A stretch of DNA of 40,888 nt from JAKQDH01 sp029558835. GTDB lineage: Bacteria; Planctomycetota; Phycisphaerae; UBA1845. Of the stretch, positions 8,432 through 16,795 are shown in pieces (position 1 is the first letter of the stretch; every line of letters starts with the position of its first letter). Below the pieces are notes generated by a model. The model worked only from the letters and a program-made list of their open reading frames with translations. It did no database searches and had not been told where the DNA came from. A program made the translations under genes and the position numbers. Location: contig DAOQSN010000042.1 in NCBI GenBank assembly GCA_035356615.1, positions 1 through 40,888 of the forward strand. The letters run 5' to 3'.

Positions 8432-9214
8432 GTCCGCCAAGATTCTGCCCGGAAGCACCGAGCCGCTCCAACGCCTCACCGCCGGCGACACGGTCCGAGC
8501 GCTGCAGTGAGACAGTTGCACGCGGCCGTACAACGTCGCCGTGCTCAACATCATCCCCGAGTTCGCCGCGGATGTTCGGCCGCCGCCGCAGGCAGCCCAC
8601 AGTACCTACGGGCCGCAATGCGGCGAGCAAAGCAGGTTCGCGGTGCTGACCGACCCCGACCGGCCATGCCGAGGTTGTGGGCGAGGCGTCCGCCCCCGGC
8701 TTCTGCATGCAAAACTCAAAGGTCGGCCGGCCGGTCGTCGGCGTGCAGACGTTCGCCTGTCAGGCCGCGCGCCAGCAGGCCGCCCGGGACAACCGCTTCC
8801 GTCAGATCCTCCGGGAGCCACGATCATGGCCACGGCAGCAAAGCCGATCTTGGGGACTCCTGGTAGCCGAACTCTTCCGGGGACCGGCGACCGCGTGCAG
8901 ATCGTCGGCGGCGTGTACGCTGGACCTGCTCGCCGGCCCGAATGTCCACGAGCTGCTTCTACGGATCGCAGGTGAAGGCAAGCGACCCGTGGAGACGTCG
9001 CTCCAGGCTCCCCATGCCCGACAGAGGCCGTCGACGGTGGTCACGCTGCACCAGGTGGACGGCGGCAGTCCTGCGCCCCGCAGCAGGGCATGGCGACGCC
9101 GCGCCTGGTCCTGACACCCGAGCGACGGTGAAGGTCACGGCGGCTTGTCCCCACCGCCTATTGACACCGCCGGTGGTGCAGGCGATGAGTCGGTCTCAGG
9201 AGCGGGCGTGGCAG
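8432..9214. other. Long gap between tRNA-Pro and rsmA, no recognisable gene
   Basis: About 780 bp with overlapping open frames on both strands, none of which gives a product I recognise. Stretches with ordinary-looking residue composition switch frame (for example near 8680-8990, plus strand), which would fit a decayed gene, but I cannot name one. A TTGACA occurs at 9161-9166 without a matching -10 at the right distance. Confidence 0.4.
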
Positions 9215-10090
9215 ATGGACGTACCCCAGGTTCAAACGAAGCGCCAGATCGCGGCCCTGCTGGAACAGGCGGGGATTCGCCCCCAACGGCGTTTTGGGCA
9301 GCACTTCCTCGTCGACGGCAACCTGATGCGCCGGCTGGTCGACTGCGCCGAGTTGCAGCCGGGGGACGTGGTGCTGGAGGTCGGGCCCGGAACCGGCGGG
9401 CTGACCGAACTACTGCTGCCGCGGGTGGGCCGCGTCGTCGCGGTCGAGATTGCCCCGGCGTTGCGGGCGTTGCTGGCGGAACGCCTGGGCCCGGCCGGGA
9501 ACCTGACGCTGATCGGCGGCGACGTGCTGGCGAGCAAGCACCGGCTGTGCCCGGAGGTGGTGCAGGCCTTGGCGGAGCAGGCACCGGCGGGCGGCGGCAG
9601 TCGGAAGCTGGTGGCCAACCTGCCCTACCAGGTGGCCACGCCGGTCGTGATGAACCTGCTGATCGACCACCCGCAGGTGCAGCAGCTGTGCTTCACGGTG
9701 CAGGCGGAGCTCGGGGAGCGCATGCTGGCCGACCCGGGCGGCAAGACGTACGGCCCGCTGAGTATCATCGTGCAGAGCCTGTGCCAGGTGGAGACAGTCG
9801 CCCGGGTGCCGGCCAGCGCGTTCTGGCCCCGGCCGAAGGTCGAATCGCTCATGCTGCGGCTCGACGTGAAGGAGTGCCCGTTTGCCGAGCGGGCGGAGGT
9901 GGCGGCCTTCGCGGCATTGGTGCGGGCGACGTTCGACCACCGGCGCAAGCGCTTGCGCTCAGCCCTGGAGTACGCCGTAGGGCCCGCGACGGTGGCACGC
10001 CTGGCCGACCGGATCGACCTGAGCCGTCGACCGGAGTCGTTGAGCGTCGAGGAATGGCACGGACTATTCCGCCTGACGCAAGCCCCGTAG
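9215..10090 (+). CDS. rsmA: 16S rRNA (adenine1518-N6/adenine1519-N6)-dimethyltransferase
   Basis: RsmA/KsgA dimethylates two adjacent adenines in the 3'-terminal hairpin of 16S rRNA during 30S subunit maturation, using SAM. The 291-residue product has the family's QHFLVDGN segment (29-36), SAM motif I LEVGPGTGG (54-62), the acidic residue after strand 2 (AVEIAP), the catalytic NLPY (135-138) and the C-terminal helical domain starting near FWPRPKV. Loss of RsmA is the classical route to kasugamycin resistance. The start is uncertain: the ATG at 9215 has an AGGAG 12 bases upstream, while an in-frame ATG at 9185 would add 10 residues. The open frame reaches back to 8942 but that part is not conserved. 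It appears monocistronic. Confidence 0.96.
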   Translation: MDVPQVQTKRQIAALLEQAGIRPQRRFGQHFLVDGNLMRRLVDCAELQPGDVVLEVGPGTGGLTELLLPRVGRVVAVEIAPALRALLAERLGPAGNLTLIGGDVLASKHRLCPEVVQALAEQAPAGGGSRKLVANLPYQVATPVVMNLLIDHPQVQQLCFTVQAELGERMLADPGGKTYGPLSIIVQSLCQVETVARVPASAFWPRPKVESLMLRLDVKECPFAERAEVAAFAALVRATFDHRRKRLRSALEYAVGPATVARLADRIDLSRRPESLSVEEWHGLFRLTQAP

Positions 10091-10458
10091 CAACTCGGCA
10101 CTGGCGTCCTTCGCCTGCGCGGGCTCGCGCCGGGCGGTCGGGGAGAGAACGGCGTCTCCGTGGCTGCCCCACTTGCCAGACAGGTAGACTGGGCCGCCGT
10201 CAGAGCCGGTCGAAGCATTGGGCGCCCTTGCCCGGCGTACGCGATTGTGGTGGGGTGCTCCGCGTTCGCCGCGTGCCGGCGAGGATCGCCCGCTTGGTGG
10301 CGTAGCGGAGCGGTGAGCGGCACACCAGTCTGTCGGGAACGCTCCTTGCTTACCGACGCGTGGGTTGAAACGACCCCGCTGTCCCACTCGGCAAGTCCGA
10401 TCGCACGACTCCAGTCTTCCGGGCTTGACGGACCATCGCGTGGCCTTATCGTCTGGGT
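10091..10458. other. Intergenic region upstream of the restriction-modification pair
   Basis: No plus-strand gene is supported. On the minus strand an open frame (10064-10522) ends with a plausible-looking tail around PVYLSGKWGSHGDAV, and its last codons overlap the end of rsmA, but its remainder is Arg/Pro-rich and unrecognised; it could be a fragment. The promoter of the restriction gene lies at the right end. Confidence 0.4.
10425..10452 (+). promoter_or_regulatory. Candidate promoter of the XhoI-like restriction gene
   Basis: TTGACG (10425-10430), 16-bp spacer, TATCGT (10447-10452). Transcription would start about at the ATG at 10459, and there is no Shine-Dalgarno sequence in between, so the message may be leaderless. 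This is a pattern match only. Confidence 0.4.
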
Positions 10459-11203
10459 ATGGACATCGACCTCTCCGGGTTTGAGGAGCACGTGCGGGAA
10501 GCCGTGCGTTTCTTCTGGGCAACGCGCGGCTCGCAAACCGAGAGGCAGATGGCCAGCGGGACCGCGGATCACGGGGGCGCGCGGGGCCGTCACGGGCGGC
10601 AAACAGATGGATGGCTTCGTCAGAGTACTGTGCGAGCTGATCGTTCGCGCAGGCCTACCCGACGCCTGCGTCTTCCGGGACCGGGCGCTGGAGTTGCCGG
10701 GCTACTTCAGGCCCACCAAGCAGTGGGATCTGCTCGTGGTCGCCGACGGGAAGCTACTGGCGGTGCTGGAGCTGAAGAGCCAGGTCGGTCCATCCTTCGG
10801 GAACAACTTCAACAATCGCACGGAAGAGGCCATGGGCAGTGCCCTGGACCTCTGGACAGCGTACCGGGAAGGCGCGTTTGCCGGATCGCCGCGCCCCTGG
10901 CTTGGATATGTCTTCCTGCTCGAAGATTGTGCGAAGGCCCGGTCCCCCGTGAACGTGCAGGAACCGCATTTCCCGGTTTTCCCAGAGTTTCGCGACGCCT
11001 CGTACATGAAGCGATATGAGGTGTTCTGCCGGAAGCTGGTCCTGGAGCGACACTACGAGGCAGCGGCGTTCTTGGCCTCGCCGGCGGGCGCGGGACAGGT
11101 GGGTGGACACATCGAGCCTGCCGCTGACCTGAGCTTCCGCACGCTGGCGGCGTCACTTATGGGTAGAATGGCAGCGTACGCCGCGACCAGGAGGCCTGTG
11201 TGA
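10459..11203 (+). pseudogene. XhoI/PaeR7I-family type II restriction endonuclease, frameshifted
   Basis: The protein matches the XhoI family (PaeR7I-like endonucleases, which cut CTCGAG). The N-terminal 40 codons (MDIDLSGFEEHVREAV, from 10459) are in one frame and the rest is in the next: ARGAVTGGKQMDGF, then WDLLVV and VLELKSQVG, the PD-(D/E)xK catalytic core. Dropping one G from the GGGGG run at 10573-10577 joins them as DHGARGAVTGGKQMDGF and gives about 247 residues, the family length (XhoI and PaeR7I are ~245). As written, the upstream frame continues out of phase to 11019, and the conserved part could only be made from the internal ATG at 10607 (198 residues, lacking the N-terminus). It may be a true pseudogene, a sequencing indel, or phase-variable. 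It overlaps the methyltransferase start by 4 bp. Confidence 0.88.
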
Positions 11204-12078
11204 ACCAGCTTCCCAAGACGCTGCACCGCTTCGTGCAGGGCGATGCCCGCGAGCTCGGCTTCCTGCGCGATGGCTCCGTCCATCTGGTGGTCACGTCGCC
11301 CCCCTACTGGACGCTCAAGGAATACATCGACAGTCCCGATCAGCTTGGGCACGTTCAGGATTACGAGAAGTTCCTCGAGGCGCTGCGCCAGGTGTGGGCT
11401 GAGTGCTACCGCGTGCTTGTGCCAGGTGGGCGATTGGTGTGTGTGGTGGGTGATGTGTGCCTGTCGCGCCGCGAGCATGGGCGACATGTGGTGGTGCCGT
11501 TGCACGCGGACATCTGCGTCATGTGCCGCAAGCTGGGCTTCGACAACCTCAACCCCATCATCTGGCACAAGATCGCCAACGCCAACTTCGAGGTCAACAA
11601 CGGCACGAAGTTTCTGGGCAAGCCCTACGAACCCAACGCCATCATTAAGAACGATATCGAGTTCATTCTGATGCAGCGCAGGCCCGGTGGATATCGCAAG
11701 CCAAGCGAGGCCCAGCGCGACGCCAGCCGCATGAGCAAGGAGGAATACGACCAGTGGTTCCAGCAGTTCTGGACCATCACCGGCGCGTCCACCAAGAGCC
11801 ACCCCGCGCCGTTTCCGCTGGAACTTGCCTATCGGCTGGTGCGGATGTTCTCGTTTGTCGGCGACACGGTGCTCGATCCGTTTGTGGGCTCGGGGACCAC
11901 CAGCATTGCCGCAATGAAGTGTGGGCGAAACAGCGTTGGCGTCGAGGTCGAGGCGGCCTACCTCGCCCTGGCGAAGCGTCGTGCCGAAGAGGAGGCCAGC
12001 GGGCTCTTCTCGACACTCGAGCTGCGCTTCGAGCGCTGCGAACGGCAATCGAAGGCAACTGAGCCGCTGACCGCCTGA
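11200..12078 (+). CDS. Beta-type DNA methyltransferase (N4-cytosine or N6-adenine) of the XhoI-like system
   Basis: A 292-residue SAM-dependent DNA amino-methyltransferase. The catalytic motif IV comes first (TSPPYW, 32-37) and the SAM-binding motif I near the C-terminus (DPFVGSGTT, 226-234), the order of the beta group. SPPY favours N4-methylcytosine but does not prove it. The GTG start at 11200 overlaps the endonuclease stop as GTGA and has AGGAGG (11189-11194) 5 bases upstream, so translation should be coupled. In context it should protect the XhoI-like target, probably CTCGAG (inference). Methylases I recall for that site (M.XhoI, M.PaeR7I) are gamma-type adenine enzymes, so the pairing is unusual. 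The reading frame is intact, unlike its partner. Confidence 0.92.
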   Translation: MNQLPKTLHRFVQGDARELGFLRDGSVHLVVTSPPYWTLKEYIDSPDQLGHVQDYEKFLEALRQVWAECYRVLVPGGRLVCVVGDVCLSRREHGRHVVVPLHADICVMCRKLGFDNLNPIIWHKIANANFEVNNGTKFLGKPYEPNAIIKNDIEFILMQRRPGGYRKPSEAQRDASRMSKEEYDQWFQQFWTITGASTKSHPAPFPLELAYRLVRMFSFVGDTVLDPFVGSGTTSIAAMKCGRNSVGVEVEAAYLALAKRRAEEEASGLFSTLELRFERCERQSKATEPLTA

Positions 12079-12399
12079 TGGCGGATCGTTCGTGGAGAAG
12101 CCCAGAGCACTCAGTCCGCCGCCCACGGGGGCAGACGCGCCGTGGCTCACCTTAGCAAACGAAGTCCGCGAAGAACGTGTAACGCACTTTCCCCTTCACG
12201 ACCCTCGCTGCGCAGGCCACCTGGCACGAAGACCAGCGGGCAACCTGCCAGTGGCGTTCACGCCTGCTCCGTCCCGCCGGTGCCCTGGTGGCGCCATTCG
12301 TACCGGGTCCTACACTGAAGGCGAAGTTGACGCCGGTGCTGAAAGCCAGGGCGTTTCGGACCTCAGAGCGCAGGCGACCGCTCGCGGCGTTGACGGGAT
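12079..12399. other. Convergent intergenic region, no gene
   Basis: It lies between the ends of the methyltransferase and the YdjY lipoprotein. The piece CCCACGGGGGCAGACGC (near 12121) resembles the GGGGGGCCGACGC repeat seen at 2869 and 16796. I see no clear terminator hairpin with a T tract and no conserved small gene. Confidence 0.45.
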
Positions 12400-13422
12400 C
12401 TAGGGTGGCGCCGGCCCGACGATGATCGAGTCCGCGTCGATGCCGGCGCCCGCCAGGGCCGCGAGGGCACTGCGGAGCAGGTCCGGCGCAGGTCGGTCTA
12501 CGGTCTCAACGATCAGGACTGGTGTCGGTGAGGCGCCGTCAAGCGGCTTGAGCAGTTCGGCAAGTTGCGCCGGCGAGTGGGGCACGCCGTCGAGTACGAA
12601 GGTCCCGTCCGCGTCGAGCCGCACCGCCAGCGTCGCTGCCGCCGCGCGAATGACCAGCGTACACGGCGTGCCCAGGGGCGGGACGCGGTCCGGGTTGGCG
12701 GCCAGCCACAGCAGCTCATTGTCGGCGCTGTGCAGGGCGTCGACCGCGATCAACGCGGTGTCGAAATCGACGACGCAAACGACCGTCCCATCGAGGTCGG
12801 CGCCGAACTGACCGTTCGCCAGGACGCGGGAGCCGGCAAAGACCCAGCGGACGTCGGCCGGTGGCCGCCCGGTATTGGCGTCGAGCAGCCATTGCTCGGG
12901 ACTGACCAGCACCGACTGCCCCTGCCACTCATGCCGGATGTCCACGCGCAGGGGCATCCCGGTGGGTGGTACGGGTCGCCCGGCGGCCTCGTCGTAACGG
13001 GCGGGCGCGCCGGGCTCCAGACCGATCAGACCCAGGGCCTGGAAGATGTGCAGCGGCCGGGGACGCACCGCCACGATGCTCTCATGCTCGCGCGTGCCGA
13101 CGCCGCACGCCAGCAGTTCGAGGGGCCCCTGACGCAGCACCACCACGGCCTCCACCTCGATCAACCGCCGGGCGAAGTCGATGCGCAGGCCGGGCTGATA
13201 GGTCACAACCCTGCCGCGCGGCGTCGCCGCCGATTCGGCGGCCGGCGACGCAACCGGCTGGCATGAAGGCGTTTCAGCGGTCGGGTGAAGCAGTGGGCCG
13301 AGGGCAGGCGCTGCCGCAGGGTAAGCAAAGACAGCGCGACGGCTCCCGCTCGTGCAGGCGGACGCGGCGCAAACCACGAGGGCGCCTGCGCCCAGCACGA
13401 ACGCGGCGCTGCACCTCTTCAT
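12400..13422 (-). CDS. YdjY-domain lipoprotein
   Basis: A 340-residue exported protein with a signal sequence ending in a lipobox-like ASAC (Cys23). Residues ~75-245 match the YdjY domain common in Planctomycetota: GLRIDFARRLIEVEAVVVL, LELLACGVGTREHESIVAV, and WVFAGSRVL. Its biochemical role is not known to me. Residues ~265-340 (DGVPHSPAQLAELL, VLIVETVDRP, ALAGAGIDADSIIV) resemble the periplasmic domain of ExbD/TolR, a low-confidence reading. It begins 35 bp after the secretin stop on the same strand and is probably the last gene of the pilus operon. The start codon and ribosome-binding region lie inside a dispersed repeat (13420-13453), so the gene's translation start was shaped by a repeat insertion. 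Confidence 0.85.
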   Translation of the reverse strand: MKRCSAAFVLGAGALVVCAASACTSGSRRAVFAYPAAAPALGPLLHPTAETPSCQPVASPAAESAATPRGRVVTYQPGLRIDFARRLIEVEAVVVLRQGPLELLACGVGTREHESIVAVRPRPLHIFQALGLIGLEPGAPARYDEAAGRPVPPTGMPLRVDIRHEWQGQSVLVSPEQWLLDANTGRPPADVRWVFAGSRVLANGQFGADLDGTVVCVVDFDTALIAVDALHSADNELLWLAANPDRVPPLGTPCTLVIRAAAATLAVRLDADGTFVLDGVPHSPAQLAELLKPLDGASPTPVLIVETVDRPAPDLLRSALAALAGAGIDADSIIVGPAPP

Positions 13423-13453
13423 TCGCTAATCGCTCTTCGCACTTCGCTCTTCC
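13420..13453. repeat. TTCGCTATTCGC-type dispersed repeat, copy A
   Basis: This 34-bp sequence matches 34543-34576 at 30 of 34 positions. It fills the gap between the secretin stop and the lipoprotein gene and supplies that gene's ATG (CAT at 13420-13422 on the plus strand). Internally it is made of short near-repeats of TTCGC. Confidence 0.85.
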
Positions 13454-13456
13454 GCG

Positions 13457-16400
13457 CTACGATCCCGCGTGCTTGAAGGTCGGGAAGGCAATCTCCTCCT
13501 GCTCGGGCTGGATGAGGATCTGCGGCTTGACCAGGATCAGCAGGGTCTGTTCGTCCTTGGCCATTGCGCGGGACGAATAGGCCCGCTTGAGAATCGGGAT
13601 CTTGGAGAGGATCGGCACGCCGGCCTCTACCTCGATCTCGCTGGCGAGCTTCTGCCCACCGACCAGCAGGGTCCCCCCATCGGGAATCGTCACGGTGGTG
13701 TTCACCTGGGTGGTAGAGATTTCCGGAATCTGGACGAAGCCGGTGCCCGCGGTCCCGCCGATGTTCGTGGTAAACGTATTGAGCGAGAGCAGTCGGCTGA
13801 TGCCGGGCGTGAGGTTCATCTTGACGTAGCGCTTGTCGGCCGAGACCGTCGCCTGGACGGTAAGGACCGCCCCCGTCGGGACGGAGCTGGTCTGGGGAGC
13901 CTGGGCGGCCGCCCCGACGTTCACCTGCGGAATAAGCTGCGAGACAAAGTAGGTCTGGGTCTGCACGGCCACCCAGGCCGTCTGCCCGTTGGAGAGCACC
14001 AGGTGAGGTGCGGTCAGCACGGTCGTGCGCGAGTCGGCCTGCGTCGCCCGGATGAGGAAGTCGACCTGGATGTTATCCAGGAAGCTGCCGAACACACTGA
14101 GCGCCGGTCCCACGCTACGGCCGGCGAAGGTACCGGGGACGTCGCTGTTCAGGGTCGAGGGATCGGTGAAGTCGAGCACACTGCTGGTGACCGGCACGGG
14201 CGTGGCCTGGCCCATATTGATGGCCCCGCCGGTCCTCCCCGGAACAAGCACGGGGTTCTGATACGGCTGGGCAAGGTTAAAAGCCTGCCCGCCCGCGCTG
14301 GTGAAGGCCGTGCCCTGGTTCGGTACGGTCGGTCCGAAGCCGACCCGCGAGAACGACCGCGGCAGCAGCAGGTTGCTGCCCAGCACCGGGTCCGTGGCAA
14401 TCGGGGACTCCGGAATGCCCGTAGCGATCAGGTCGTACCCGGCATTGCCCTGGTTCAGATAAAGGTCCAGGTCCAGACCGAGTTCCTCGAGGTAGTTGCT
14501 GGAAACGGTCAGGAAGCGGGCCTCGACCGCGACCTGAATTGCCTGCTGCTCACGCAGCTTCTCCAGCAGACCGCTGATCCGCTCATGCCCAGCGGAGTTC
14601 TGCGTGATGATAAGCTGACCGTTGATCTCGGTAATGGCGCCCACGGAACCGCCGCGCTCCGGCCAGCTTTCCGGGGCGACGTGGGTCTCGATCATATCGA
14701 TCAGAGCGGCCACGCGACGCTGCACGCGCGGGTCGCGGTCGGACTCGTCGTCATCGTCATCGCCGAACACGTGGGAGCGCTCGCGGCGCCCGTACAGACC
14801 GGCGATCTGCTCCCGCCGCAGCTTGTCGCCCACGGTGACCGTGGGGGCATCGCCGAAATCAGGCACCTCCATGAGCAGGTCCTGCACGTCATAAGCGGCC
14901 GTGTAGGTCTGCCGATCGAGATGCGCCCGCGTGGCGATGGCCAACTGCCCGTCGCGGATGTTGTAGCCCAGGTCCGCCGTCCCGGCGCCCGCCTGGCTGA
15001 GCACTTCGGTCAGGGCCCGCTGGAGCGTGATCTCCTGCGGCAGGTTCAGCGTGATGGGGGCGGCCGGACTGACGCCGGCCGTCTTCAGGTCCGCCCAGTT
15101 GACGATGATGTTCAGGCGGTGGGCACCCGCGAAACGCTCGATGACCTGCTGGAAGGGCATCTCCTGGAAGTCCACGGTAATCGGCGTCTGCAAAGTGCTG
15201 GACAGCAGCGTATCCGCCCGGGTTTCGCCGGGGCGGCTGCGCGTCGGGCGGGAGATGATCTCCAGCCAGTTCTTCGGATACTGCAAACGCTCCCACCAAG
15301 GGATCTTGTCCCGCTCCACGTCGATCAGGGCGCGGCGGGTTTGGATGTACTGCTCGTCGCGGATGCGCCGCGCCTCGCGGAACTGGTTCAAGTCGTCCCA
15401 ACTGTCCATCAACCAGCGGGCGGTATCGTACTGGGGATCAATGACCAGAACCTGCTGCAGCACACTGATGGCGGACTCCAAGTCGCCGTCCTTGTAGTGC
15501 TGGCGGGCCTGCTTCATCAGGGCATCCACCTGGCGGCGCTTGTTGTCCTCGATCTCGCGGATGCGGGCCGTGCGCTGGGCAGCGATCTGCCGGCGAATCT
15601 CGGACACCTGCTTCTCGTTGTACGCCCGCTCCTCGTCGCGGACGAACTTCTCCAGGGCATCCGCCTCCGCCCGGAGCTGCTCGTACTTGGCGACCGGCTG
15701 CGCGAACTGCCGGTTGGACTCCACGATCTGCCGGGCGCGGAGGACAAGCTGATGCGCCTCGTCGAACTGCTGCCGGCCCACCAACTCGCGAACCCGCTGC
15801 TCCACCGTCCGGTACTCGGTCTCGGCGCGCTGCCAGTTGATGGCGTCCTGGCGATTCATCACGGCAATGAGCGACTCAGAGCGGGAACCGGCCACGTTCT
15901 CGCGGTGCTGGGCGACGCGTTGCAGCCCGTTGACGGCATCGGGGTAGCCCGGCACCAGGGCCAACGCCTCCTGGTAGAGGCGCTCCGCCTCGTCATAGCG
16001 GGCCGCAGGGATCATGGCCTCGGCCTCCGCGCAAAGTACGCGTGCCCGTTGCATGTCGGACTCGGCCCCTCCTGACGGCGGTTCACCCGCCACCGGCGCT
16101 GGGGGCGCCGGCTGGGCCGGCGGTGCTTCCGTGGACGGGGCAGGCTCGGCCGGAGGGGGTGCCGCGGCCGCCTCCAGATCCTCCAGGTGCGCCTGAGCCG
16201 TCTTGCGAACCGGCTCCGGCGCATACTGGTTGCTCAGCACCGCGTTCAGGGAAGCCCGGGCGTGCTCCTTGTCCCCTTCGTGGACGGCCAGCTCCGCGTC
16301 TTCCAGGTCGTCGAGCGCCTTCTGGGTCATCAGCAGGGCCGTCTGGATGCGATCGACGTAGTCGTCCCGGAGGGCCTGCTGCTCCTTGTCCAGCTTGGAG

Positions 16401-16576
16401 CGGTCCAGGGCCAGGATCATCTCCTGGGCGGCCAGGTAATCGCCCGCGTCAAAGAGCTTGATGGCGTTCTGCAACGCCGCGGCTTCGTCGGCCGCCCGGG
16501 CCGGCACCGCCGTCAGCAGAGCAATAAGCACGACACCAAGCGACAAGGTACGCTGCGTGAATTCGGACATCTGCAA
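13457..16576 (-). CDS. pilQ: Type IV pilus/type II secretion secretin (PilQ/GspD family) with N-terminal TPR region
   Basis: A 1039-residue outer-membrane secretin subunit. A signal peptide ends at ARA-ADE (~28). Residues ~30-420 contain a Pro/Ala linker, TPRs (YDEAERLYQEALALVPGYPDA) and a charged coiled coil. Next come an STN-like N0 domain (VDFQEMPFQQVIERFAGAH, ~455), an Asp-rich spacer, an N1-type domain (ITEINGQLIITQNSAGHERI) and the C-terminal secretin barrel with the typical closing motif GVPILSKIPILKRAYSS. It is long for PilQ (usually 600-750) because of the TPR section. A TTG at 16576 is the likely start: AAGGAGG lies 8 bases upstream, whereas the ATG at 16570 would be 14 bases away. 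It is downstream of the PilM/N-, PilO-like genes and the unknown 646-residue protein, so it should form the pilus exit channel. Confidence 0.93.
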   Translation of the reverse strand: MQMSEFTQRTLSLGVVLIALLTAVPARAADEAAALQNAIKLFDAGDYLAAQEMILALDRSKLDKEQQALRDDYVDRIQTALLMTQKALDDLEDAELAVHEGDKEHARASLNAVLSNQYAPEPVRKTAQAHLEDLEAAAAPPPAEPAPSTEAPPAQPAPPAPVAGEPPSGGAESDMQRARVLCAEAEAMIPAARYDEAERLYQEALALVPGYPDAVNGLQRVAQHRENVAGSRSESLIAVMNRQDAINWQRAETEYRTVEQRVRELVGRQQFDEAHQLVLRARQIVESNRQFAQPVAKYEQLRAEADALEKFVRDEERAYNEKQVSEIRRQIAAQRTARIREIEDNKRRQVDALMKQARQHYKDGDLESAISVLQQVLVIDPQYDTARWLMDSWDDLNQFREARRIRDEQYIQTRRALIDVERDKIPWWERLQYPKNWLEIISRPTRSRPGETRADTLLSSTLQTPITVDFQEMPFQQVIERFAGAHRLNIIVNWADLKTAGVSPAAPITLNLPQEITLQRALTEVLSQAGAGTADLGYNIRDGQLAIATRAHLDRQTYTAAYDVQDLLMEVPDFGDAPTVTVGDKLRREQIAGLYGRRERSHVFGDDDDDESDRDPRVQRRVAALIDMIETHVAPESWPERGGSVGAITEINGQLIITQNSAGHERISGLLEKLREQQAIQVAVEARFLTVSSNYLEELGLDLDLYLNQGNAGYDLIATGIPESPIATDPVLGSNLLLPRSFSRVGFGPTVPNQGTAFTSAGGQAFNLAQPYQNPVLVPGRTGGAINMGQATPVPVTSSVLDFTDPSTLNSDVPGTFAGRSVGPALSVFGSFLDNIQVDFLIRATQADSRTTVLTAPHLVLSNGQTAWVAVQTQTYFVSQLIPQVNVGAAAQAPQTSSVPTGAVLTVQATVSADKRYVKMNLTPGISRLLSLNTFTTNIGGTAGTGFVQIPEISTTQVNTTVTIPDGGTLLVGGQKLASEIEVEAGVPILSKIPILKRAYSSRAMAKDEQTLLILVKPQILIQPEQEEIAFPTFKHAGS

Positions 16577-16591
16577 GGGAGGGTCCTCCTT
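16577..16591 (-). promoter_or_regulatory. Ribosome binding site deciding a TTG start for pilQ
   Basis: AAGGAGG on the minus strand (16585-16591) is the strongest Shine-Dalgarno in the window. Its 8-base spacing fits TTG at 16576 better than ATG at 16570. Confidence 0.65.
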
Positions 16592-16795
16592 CTTCCGTCC
16601 AGCCTGGAGTCACTCTGGCAGGACTCGACCTCGGCGAGCACGGTCTGTCTGGTCATCCGGCGGGCCGGGGACCACCGCATACCCACGCTTAGCCCGACTG
16701 CGGAGGTCGGCCACCGGGGGTACTGCCGCGCAGGTCCCGCGCCGCCGTGAAACGGCGATTCTAAGGGCAACCCCCAGCCCGTGCAAGCCACTCCG

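Noticed and set aside
13469..16075. 868-codon open frame on the plus strand
   Set aside because: It is antisense to the secretin, whose domains are unmistakable. The frame is open only because of high GC at third positions, and its product is His/Arg/Gly-rich without any family signature.
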